A stretch of 6,282 nt of DNA from Candidatus Aminicenantota bacterium (lineage in GTDB: Bacteria > Acidobacteriota > Aminicenantia > Aminicenantales > JAFGAV01), in NCBI GenBank assembly GCA_016867615.1, contig VGJG01000110.1:1-6282 (forward strand), given 5' to 3'. Positions 1-5,587 of the stretch are shown here, piece by piece; the first letter of the stretch is position 1; every line of letters starts with the position of its first letter. Position numbers and translations under genes: made by a program. The notes beneath the pieces are model-generated. The model worked only from the letters and a program-made list of their open reading frames with translations. It was not told where the DNA came from and did not search any database.

Positions 1-618
1 AGGGGCGCCTACTCGCGCCTGGACGACATCCTGGACGGCGAGACGCGGAACGCCGTGGCCAACGCCGACCTGATCGAGATCGTCCGCACCTCGAACCGCC
101 CCTTCGAAATCACCGGGGAGACGGCCGTCGTCCAGACCGAGGAGCAGCTGGAGAAGGTGACGCTCGGCCGGGAGAAGATCTCTCGCATCATTCTGGAGAA
201 GGCCGCGGCCATCACGCCCGAGTTCGGCATCGAGCTGCGCGACCTCCAAATCAAGAGAGTCAACTACGTCGACGAGGTCCAGCAGAAGGTCTTCGACCGG
301 ATGATCGCCGAGCGGCAGAGGATCGCCTTCATGTACCGCAGCGAGGGAGACGGCAAGAGCGCCGAGATCCGCGGCCAGAAGGAGCGTGAGCTGAAGCGCA
401 TCCAATCCGAGGCGTACAAAGCGGCGCAGGAGCTCAAGGGCCGGGCCGACGGAGAGGCCACGCGCATCTACGCCGAAGCCTTCAACCGCGACGCGGAGTT
501 CTACCAGTTCTGGAAGACGCTGGACGCCTACCGGACGACCCTCGACGCCAACACCTGGCTGCTGCTGTCCACGAACAACGAGTTCTTCAAGTTCCTGAAG
601 TCGATCGGGGCTCGCTGA
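1..618 (+). CDS. hflC: HflC, protease modulator (5'-truncated by window edge)
   Basis: This is the C-terminal 205 residues of HflC, a stomatin/prohibitin (SPFH/band 7) protein. With HflK it forms a large inner-membrane complex around the AAA protease FtsH and modulates its access to substrates. The frame is open from base 1. The residues before the first in-frame GTG (base 55) are already typical HflC (RLDDILDGETRNAVAN), so the start lies outside the window and GTG-55 is not the start. Recognisable stretches are LIEIVRTSNR, the IELRDLQIKRVNY strand, the long charged helix FDRMIAERQRIA...RSEG, KERELKRIQSEAYKAAQE, GEATRIYAEAFNRD and the C-terminal LSTNNEFFKFLK. All are in the expected order and run to the natural end (TGA 616-618). 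HflK is normally encoded just upstream, which would be off the left edge. The 3' end overlaps the convergent PLP-enzyme gene by 32 bp. The identification is firm; role and topology come from the family. Confidence 0.95.
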   Translation, partial: RGAYSRLDDILDGETRNAVANADLIEIVRTSNRPFEITGETAVVQTEEQLEKVTLGREKISRIILEKAAAITPEFGIELRDLQIKRVNYVDEVQQKVFDRMIAERQRIAFMYRSEGDGKSAEIRGQKERELKRIQSEAYKAAQELKGRADGEATRIYAEAFNRDAEFYQFWKTLDAYRTTLDANTWLLLSTNNEFFKFLKSIGAR

Positions 619-1723
619 GCGCGGCGTCCGGAGCCAACTCCAGGATCCTCCGGCGGCAGGGAAAGAGCGCCGGCGTGCCGCCGGTGTGGAAGAAGACGAC
701 GGCCCGGCCGTGGGGCAGAAGCCCCCGTCGGGCCCGGTCGTCCAGGCCGACCATGGCCTTGGCCGTGTAAACGGGGTCGAGGACGACCGCCTCCTCCCTG
801 AAGATCCCGGCCAGGGCCGCGGCCACGGCCCCGTCCACGAAACCGTATCCCGCGCCGAGGTATTCGTCCAGGACGACGACATCCTCGGGGCCGACGCGGG
901 GCTCGATCCCCAGGGCGTCCTCCGTCCGGCGGCAGATGTCCAGGACGAGGGGCGCGAAGGACGCCCTGTCCTCCGAGACGCTGACACCGAGGACTTTCAG
1001 GTCGAGCCCGAGGGCCTTGGCGCCCACGACCAATCCGGCCTGTGTCCCTCCAGACCCCGTGGCGTGAATAATCGCTCCGATGTCCAGATTCCCTCTCTTC
1101 GCCTGTTCGACCGCCTCGATGAGTGCGCGGACGTAGGCTATGGCGCCCAGGGGAAGCGTCATGGATCCGGAGGGCATCGACCCCCCCACGGGAGCCAGGT
1201 AGGGGCTCCCTCCCCGCGACCGGATTTCCTCCGCCGCGGCCTCGAGATAACTCAGGGCTTTTTCCAGGGATACGACCTTTCCGGGCTGCGCTTCGACAAA
1301 GCGCGTCTCCGCCCCCACCAGGAGGTCAAGGAATAGGTTTCCGTCGGCCTCGACGGGCTGGTCCGGCGCCCGGAACAGAATGAGCACGGACCGCAGTCCC
1401 GCCCGCCGCGCGGCCGCGGCCGTCTGAAGGCACCAGTTCGACTGGAGGCTCCCCCAGGTGACGATCGTATCCGCTCCCTTCTTCAGGGCGTCGGAGATGA
1501 TGTATTCCAGCTTGCGCGACTTGTTGCCGCCGAAGGCCAGGCCGGTGAGGTCGTCGCGCTTCATCCAGATGTCCGTCCCGGGGAAGCGGGCGGAAAGAGC
1601 GGCCAGCCGGTGAAACGGCGTGGGCTCTTGGATCAGGAGCAGGCGGGGGATCTTTTCGATCTTGCTCTTGAGCTCCTCGATCTTCGCCCGGGAAAGACCG
1701 GTCGTCTTCTTTGCGCAACTCAT
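587..1723 (-). CDS. PLP-dependent D-cysteine desulfhydrase / ACC deaminase family enzyme
   Basis: This 378-residue cytoplasmic fold-type II PLP enzyme belongs to the D-cysteine desulfhydrase / 1-aminocyclopropane-1-carboxylate (ACC) deaminase family. Members break down a small amino acid to a 2-oxo acid and ammonia, plus H2S for D-cysteine. Seen in the sequence: IWMKRDDLTGLAFGGNKSRKLEY at 52-74 with the presumed Schiff-base lysine K68; the substrate loop GSLQSNWCLQTAAAA at 91-105; the glycine-rich PLP-phosphate loop ATGSGGTQAGL at 221-231; EYLGAGYG at 287-294; DPVYTAKAM at 316-324; and the family-typical end HTGGTPALF at 346-354. It is somewhat longer than the usual 330-340 residues because of a charged N-terminal lead (about 25 residues) and a 24-residue tail after the HTGG motif. 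The ATG overlaps the upstream stop as ATGA and has a GGGAGAGG Shine-Dalgarno, so it is likely translationally coupled. In the substrate loop, QSNWCLQ replaces the QSNHxRQ typical of D-cysteine desulfhydrases, so the substrate cannot be named with confidence. Confidence 0.88.
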   Translation of the reverse strand: MSCAKKTTGLSRAKIEELKSKIEKIPRLLLIQEPTPFHRLAALSARFPGTDIWMKRDDLTGLAFGGNKSRKLEYIISDALKKGADTIVTWGSLQSNWCLQTAAAARRAGLRSVLILFRAPDQPVEADGNLFLDLLVGAETRFVEAQPGKVVSLEKALSYLEAAAEEIRSRGGSPYLAPVGGSMPSGSMTLPLGAIAYVRALIEAVEQAKRGNLDIGAIIHATGSGGTQAGLVVGAKALGLDLKVLGVSVSEDRASFAPLVLDICRRTEDALGIEPRVGPEDVVVLDEYLGAGYGFVDGAVAAALAGIFREEAVVLDPVYTAKAMVGLDDRARRGLLPHGRAVVFFHTGGTPALFPCRRRILELAPDAALSEPRSTSGT

Positions 1724-3495
1724 CGGGCCTCTCCCGTCCTCGCCGCCGGCAGGGACAGGCCGTGCCCCCGGGAGAAGAGCCCGGGCAGGGACACGGGAAG
1801 GCGTCCCGTGAAGCCCGTTTCCCCGAAGAGCGCCCGGACAGCAGCGCGCTGGGCCTCGGCCGAGCTCCGGTAGGCGCAGACGTAGCAGGCCGCCTCGGGA
1901 AATTCCACGAGAAAGTAGGGGCTGCCGAAGGAAACCACGGCCAGCCGTTTTCCCGAAGCGGCGGCATCCCGGACCGCCTGGACGTGCAGGGGGTTCAGGC
2001 CCACCGTCCCCTTCCTGTCCTGAAGCCTGGAGAAAAGCGCGACCAGGATCGCGTCGGCCCGGACGGCTCTTTCCACGGATTGCCGGACCTTCTCCGGGTC
2101 GGTGTGGGCATCGGCGAAATCGAAGCCCGCGTCCCGGCGACGCTTGAGGATTTCCTGGACGAACACCCTTCCGGCGAAGTAATCGCTCTCATCGCTGCTC
2201 AGGGAGAGGACGGCCAGCGTCCCGCTTTCCCCGGCGAGCGGAAGCACGGGGCCCTCGTTCTTGACCAGGGTCAGGGACGACTCGAAAGCCCGGTTTGCCC
2301 AGAAAAGATGATCCCGGGAGCCGATGACCGACGACAGACGTTCGAGGTCGACCGTCTTCTCTTTGTACAGACCGAGGCGGGCCTTGAGGTCGAGGATGCG
2401 TTTCACGGAGGCGTTGATTCTGTATTCCGGAATCCGTCCCGACCGCACGGACTCCAGGAGGGCGCGGACCGCTTCCCTCGGGTCGGCGGGCAGGAGCAGC
2501 ATGTCCGCCCCGGCCTCCGCGGCCCGGACGGCGGCTTCGCCCGCCGGAAGAAGCGTCGTGATGCCTCCCATGTCCATGGCGTCCGTGACGATCAGTCCCT
2601 TGAAACGCATCCGTCCCCTTAAAAGCTCCGTCAGCAGCGCCGGCGAGAGGGTGGCCGGCCGTCCGGGTTCCGGGTCGAGCGCCGGCACGGAGAGATGCCC
2701 GGTCATGACCGACATCACGCCGGCGTCGATGAGACGGCGGAAGGGCCACAGCTCGACCTGATCCAGGCGGCTTCGGTCCCCGGTCAGGACGGCGAGGTTG
2801 AGATGCGTGTCGGTCTCGGTGTCCCCGTGCCCCGGGAAGTGCTTGGCCGTGCAGGCCATTCCGTTCCGCTGGCAGCCGAGCACGAAGGCCCGGGCCAGGC
2901 GGGCGACCTGCTCGGGGTCCTCGCCGACGGACCGGGTGTTGATGATGGGGTTCAGGGGATTGACGTTCACGTCCGCGACGGGCGCCAAGGCCTGATGGAC
3001 GCCCATGGCCCGTCCCTCGACGGCCGTGATCCGGCCCATCTGGTAGGCCAACTCCTCCGAATCGGAGGCCCCGAGGGCCATGAGCGGCGGAAAGTCCGTC
3101 GCGCCCTCGACGCGGTTGGCGGCCCCCCGCTCGTAATCCGAGGACACGAGGAGCGGGATGCGGGCCTGCCGCTGAAGATGGTTGGTCAGCCAAGCCGTCT
3201 CGAAGACCTGTCCGGCGAAGAAGACGGCCCCGCCGACCCCGAGATCGCGGACCAGGAATTCGAGGTCTTTCATCGCCTCGCCGTCCGCGGCGTGGAAGAC
3301 GCCGTTGGCCCGAACGGCGATCATCTGACCGATTTTCTCCTCGAGCGTCAGATGGGCCAAGGTGCGCGACGCCCAGCGCCGGCCGACGGGCGTGAGCGTC
3401 AGGTCGTTCGGCGGGAGCCCGACCGGGGCCGTTCCCTGTAAGAGCAGACAGAGGAGGACGAGGGAGGCGACGCCTCCGGAGGTTTTTTTCGGCAT
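1720..3495 (-). CDS. Exported glycoside hydrolase family 3, beta-N-acetylhexosaminidase (NagZ-like), two-domain
   Basis: This 591-residue GH3 enzyme most resembles beta-N-acetylglucosaminidases (NagZ type), which remove terminal GlcNAc from peptidoglycan fragments or chito-oligosaccharides. Residues 1-25 look like a Sec signal peptide (KK, then VASLVLLCLLL, then a QGTA-type exit); there is no lipobox. The TIM-barrel domain spans about 45-375. NPIINTRSVGEDP (182-194) and KHFPGHGDTETDTH (218-231) are hallmark NagZ motifs. The acid/base dyad would be D229 and H231, as in Bacillus subtilis NagZ, and the nucleophile D305 lies in LIVTDAMDMGGI. A GH3 C-terminal alpha/beta sandwich follows at about 405-575. 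Most Gram-negative NagZ proteins are about 340-residue single-domain cytoplasmic enzymes; this one is built like the longer exported B. subtilis form. It sits 42 bp after the permease stop and overlaps the next gene by 4 bp. The ATG at 3495 is preceded by a modest AAGGGA. Family and motifs are secure; exact glycan specificity is inferred. Confidence 0.9.
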   Translation of the reverse strand: MPKKTSGGVASLVLLCLLLQGTAPVGLPPNDLTLTPVGRRWASRTLAHLTLEEKIGQMIAVRANGVFHAADGEAMKDLEFLVRDLGVGGAVFFAGQVFETAWLTNHLQRQARIPLLVSSDYERGAANRVEGATDFPPLMALGASDSEELAYQMGRITAVEGRAMGVHQALAPVADVNVNPLNPIINTRSVGEDPEQVARLARAFVLGCQRNGMACTAKHFPGHGDTETDTHLNLAVLTGDRSRLDQVELWPFRRLIDAGVMSVMTGHLSVPALDPEPGRPATLSPALLTELLRGRMRFKGLIVTDAMDMGGITTLLPAGEAAVRAAEAGADMLLLPADPREAVRALLESVRSGRIPEYRINASVKRILDLKARLGLYKEKTVDLERLSSVIGSRDHLFWANRAFESSLTLVKNEGPVLPLAGESGTLAVLSLSSDESDYFAGRVFVQEILKRRRDAGFDFADAHTDPEKVRQSVERAVRADAILVALFSRLQDRKGTVGLNPLHVQAVRDAAASGKRLAVVSFGSPYFLVEFPEAACYVCAYRSSAEAQRAAVRALFGETGFTGRLPVSLPGLFSRGHGLSLPAARTGEAR

Positions 3496-3537
3496 CGTTG
3501 TTTCCCTTTCCCTTACCGAAGCCTCCGTCCCGCGCCC

Positions 3538-4884
3538 TCAGGCGAAAAGGTAACGCAGGACGAACAGCACGGAGATGACGTACACCATCGCGTGAACCTC
3601 CCGTCCCCTGCCCGAGACGAGCTTCAGGAGCGCGTAGGAGATGAATCCCACGGAGATGCCCTCGGTGATGTTCAGGGTGAGGGGCATGAGCAGCAAGGTC
3701 AGGAAGGCCGGCAGCGCTTCGGTCGGCTCGTCCCAGCGGATGAAGGTCACGCATTTCATCATGAAGTAGCCGACGACGATGAGCGCCGGAGCGATGGCGG
3801 GATGGAGGACCCGGCCGTCGAGCGCGTACTCGCCGCCGATCATCCTGGCTGCCGGGCTGAAGAAGAGCGCCAGCAGGAAGAACACCGAGGTGAACATGTT
3901 GGCCAGCCCCGTCCGGGCGCCCTGGGAGATCCCGGCCGCGCTCTCGACGTAGCTCGAGACGGTCGAGGTGCCCAGAAGCGCCCCGCCGACCGTCCCCAGG
4001 GCGTCGGCCATCATGGCCTGGTTGGCCCGGGGAAGGCGTCCGTTCTTGATGAACCCGGCTTGCCCGCCCACGCCGATCAGGGTGCCCACGGCGTCGAAAA
4101 CGTCCAGGAGAAAAAAGATGAACACCACGGTGACCAGCCCCGTCTTCAGCGCGCCGAGGACATCGGCCTGCAGAAAAGTCGGGGCCAGACTGGGCGGGTT
4201 GGAGACCAGCCCCTGGTACTTGACCACTCCCAGAGGCAGACCCAGGAGGGCCGTGGCGACGATTCCCAGGAGAATGGCGCCCGGGACCTTGAGCGCCATG
4301 AGGACGGCGGTCAAGGCCAGGCCGGCCAGGGCCATCAGCGCCGGACGGCCGGAAAGATCCCCCAGCTGGACGAGCGCGCCCGGATTGGCGACCACAAGCC
4401 CCCCGTACTGCAGGCCGATGAAGGCGATGAGCAGTCCGATGCCGGCGGCGATGGCGTACTTCAGCGAATCGGGAATGACGGCCACGAGCTTCTCCCAGAC
4501 GCCCAGGAGGGAGAGCACGACGAAGAGCAGACCGGAGACCACGACGGCTCCCAGGGCCACCTGCCAGGAATGACCGAGGCCTCCGGCGGCCGCGGCTCCG
4601 CAAACCGTGTAGGCGAAGAAAAAATTGTGGCCCATGGCCGGAGCCTGGGCGATGGGGTAGCGGGCCAGGAGGCCGGTCAGGACCGTGGCCAGGGCCGAGG
4701 CCAGGCAGGTGGCGGTCATGACCGCTCCGGGGTCCATGCCCGCTTTGGACAGGATCGCGGGTTGGACGAAGATGATATAGGACATGGTCATGAAGGTGCT
4801 CGTCCCCCCCAGCGCCTCCCGGCCAATCGTCGTTCCGTTTTCCCTGAGCCGGAACAGACGGTCGATGCCCTCCAGGATGCTCAT
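3538..4884 (-). CDS. NCS2 family purine nucleobase permease (AzgA/PbuG-like)
   Basis: This 448-residue inner-membrane transporter belongs to the AzgA-like (COG2252) branch of NCS2, whose members import adenine, guanine or hypoxanthine with protons. The length matches the family, and the protein is hydrophobic throughout with about 12-14 membrane segments. Family signatures in order: N-terminal FRLRENGTTIGREALGGTSTFMTMSYIIFVQP (11-42); the half-helix APAMGHNFFFAY (81-92); IPDSLKYAIAAGIGLLIAFIGLQ (137-159); FFLLDVFDAVGTLIGV (257-272); the ADALGTVGGALLGTSTVSSYVESAAG stretch (293-318), with E314 at the position expected to contact the base; and ARTGLANM (323-330). It starts 10 bp after the apt stop. 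Its Shine-Dalgarno AGGAAGGG overlaps that stop, so the two genes are very likely co-translated and act as an uptake-and-trap pair. Adenine or hypoxanthine is the natural substrate guess from this pairing. The APAMGHNFFF segment differs from the common APGMGLNAFF form, which could shift specificity. Confidence 0.92.
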   Translation of the reverse strand: MSILEGIDRLFRLRENGTTIGREALGGTSTFMTMSYIIFVQPAILSKAGMDPGAVMTATCLASALATVLTGLLARYPIAQAPAMGHNFFFAYTVCGAAAAGGLGHSWQVALGAVVVSGLLFVVLSLLGVWEKLVAVIPDSLKYAIAAGIGLLIAFIGLQYGGLVVANPGALVQLGDLSGRPALMALAGLALTAVLMALKVPGAILLGIVATALLGLPLGVVKYQGLVSNPPSLAPTFLQADVLGALKTGLVTVVFIFFLLDVFDAVGTLIGVGGQAGFIKNGRLPRANQAMMADALGTVGGALLGTSTVSSYVESAAGISQGARTGLANMFTSVFFLLALFFSPAARMIGGEYALDGRVLHPAIAPALIVVGYFMMKCVTFIRWDEPTEALPAFLTLLLMPLTLNITEGISVGFISYALLKLVSGRGREVHAMVYVISVLFVLRYLFA

Positions 4885-4888
4885 CGTG

Positions 4889-4896
4889 CCCTTCCT
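4889..4896 (-). promoter_or_regulatory. Ribosome binding site of the permease, overlapping the apt stop
   Basis: On the minus strand AGGAAGGG lies 4 nt before the permease ATG. Its first two bases are also the last two of the apt stop codon TAG (4897-4895). Ribosomes finishing apt would therefore arrive at the permease start, which supports coupled translation of the transport and salvage genes. Confidence 0.75.
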
Positions 4897-5428
4897 AGGA
4901 ATCCATGCGGATCAAGCTGAAGACGTCGACTTCCGGGTGCGCTTTGCGGATGGCTTCACCGCCCTTGAGGAAGGTGAGCTCGACCAGGGCGCCGAACCCC
5001 GCGACCCGCCCCCCCAGGGAGTGGACGAGGTCGATGGAGCTGACCGACGAAGAGCCCGTGGCGATCAGGTCGTCGATGATGACCGCCCTCTGTCCGGGAC
5101 GGACGGCGTCGGTGTGCATCTCGAAAACCTCGACGGCGTATTCGTTCGGCGCCTGGACGGCGACCGTCCGTCGCGGCAGCTTCCCCTTCTTGCGGATGAG
5201 GGCCAGGCCCAGCCCCAGGTTGTAGGCCAGGGGCGCGGCGAACAGATAACCGCGCGACTCCAGCCCGACCACGACCTCGGGCCGCCGCGACGCGGCCCAG
5301 GCCGCCAGGGCGTCCACGGACTTTCTGAAGGCGGCGGCGTCCAGGACCACAGGAGTGATGTCCTTGAACCCGATGCCCGGCTTGGGAAAATCCTTGACCT
5401 CGACGATTTTCGCTCGGATGTCCTGCAT
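4895..5428 (-). CDS. apt: Adenine phosphoribosyltransferase
   Basis: Apt is a cytoplasmic purine-salvage enzyme that joins adenine to PRPP to give AMP and pyrophosphate. The 177-residue product has the typical Apt length. Diagnostic stretches are the N-terminal VKDFPKPGIGFKDITPVV (11-28); VVVGLESRGYLFAAPLAYNLGLGLALIRKKGKLPR (52-86) carrying the ESRGY dinucleotide-side loop and the RKKGKLP flexible loop; the YAVEVFEMHTDAV segment (97-109); and the PRPP-binding motif AVIIDDLIATGSS (115-127) with acidic pair D119-D120. The frame stays open upstream to about 6208, but that part is the antisense shadow of the FHA gene. The ATG at 5428 is chosen because family homology begins there, an AAGGGAG Shine-Dalgarno sits 8 nt upstream and a promoter lies just beyond it. 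It is the first gene of the minus-strand cluster, 10 bp before the permease. Confidence 0.96.
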   Translation of the reverse strand: MQDIRAKIVEVKDFPKPGIGFKDITPVVLDAAAFRKSVDALAAWAASRRPEVVVGLESRGYLFAAPLAYNLGLGLALIRKKGKLPRRTVAVQAPNEYAVEVFEMHTDAVRPGQRAVIIDDLIATGSSSVSSIDLVHSLGGRVAGFGALVELTFLKGGEAIRKAHPEVDVFSLIRMDS

Positions 5429-5436
5429 GGCGTTCT

Positions 5437-5443
5437 CTCCCTT
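5437..5443 (-). promoter_or_regulatory. Ribosome binding site fixing the apt start
   Basis: AAGGGAG on the minus strand, 8 nt before the ATG at 5428. It decides the apt start against the much longer open frame that continues upstream through the divergent gene. Confidence 0.8.
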
Positions 5444-5455
5444 CTTCCCGTCCGA

Positions 5456-5485
5456 TTTATAATTCCGCACGCCGGGAGTTGTCAA
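5456..5485 (-). promoter_or_regulatory. Sigma70-like promoter of the apt-permease-GH3-PLP enzyme cluster
   Basis: The minus strand reads TTGACA (5485-5480, a perfect -35), an 18-bp spacer, then TATAAA (5461-5456, one base from the consensus -10). A start near 5449 would leave a leader of only about 20 nt before the apt ATG, just enough for the Shine-Dalgarno. That leaves no room for a purine riboswitch in the transcript, so any control is expected at the DNA level. The elements are seen directly; activity is inferred. Confidence 0.75.
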
Positions 5486-5499
5486 TCCCGCCGTCTTCA

Positions 5500-5511
5500 G
5501 CCGCGCGCGGC
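5500..5511. repeat. 12-bp perfect palindrome between divergent promoters
   Basis: GCCGCGCGCGGC is self-complementary. It lies 14 bp upstream of the leftward -35 and 25 bp upstream of the rightward -35, in the only sizeable intergenic space. It could be an operator-like site serving both promoters, or simply chance in GC-rich DNA. No second copy was noticed in the window. Confidence 0.35.
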
Positions 5512-5536
5512 GTCGCCGTTCGACGAAAAATACATA

Positions 5537-5565
5537 TTGAATGTCGTCCGGCTGTTTCATACAAT
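5537..5565 (+). promoter_or_regulatory. Sigma70-like promoter of the FHA gene
   Basis: TTGAAT (5537-5542), a 17-bp spacer, then TACAAT (5560-5565, five of six consensus bases), embedded in an AT-rich patch unlike the surrounding DNA. Transcription from about 5572 would give a leader of about 16 nt made almost entirely of the Shine-Dalgarno stretch AGGAGAGGAG (5573-5582), 5 nt before the ATG. Confidence 0.7.
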
Positions 5566-5587
5566 AGTCCTCAGGAGAGGAGAAGCC

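Noticed and set aside
55..618. GTG at 55 as the hflC start
   Set aside because: The codons before it (RLDDILDGETRNA) are conserved HflC sequence in the same frame, so the gene simply begins outside the window.
666..686. GC-rich hairpin (CCGGC...GCCGG) after hflC as a terminator
   Set aside because: There is no following T-run and it lies within PLP-enzyme coding sequence, so it is more likely due to codon composition.
1711..2622. 303-codon plus-strand open frame opposite the GH3 gene
   Set aside because: Composition and lack of motifs mark it as an antisense shadow; the GH3 catalytic motifs are on the other strand.
2189..4603. 804-codon open frame on the minus strand
   Set aside because: It is extremely Arg/Gly/Pro-rich, has no family motifs, and crosses the GH3 and permease genes in another frame. 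It is a by-product of high GC at third positions.
3592..4920. 442-codon plus-strand open frame opposite the permease
   Set aside because: It is rich in Gly, Asp, Glu, Gln and His, the mirror image of a hydrophobic permease coding strand, and has no recognisable domain.
5429..5455. Purine riboswitch in the apt leader
   Set aside because: The predicted leader is only about 20 nt, too short for any known purine aptamer.
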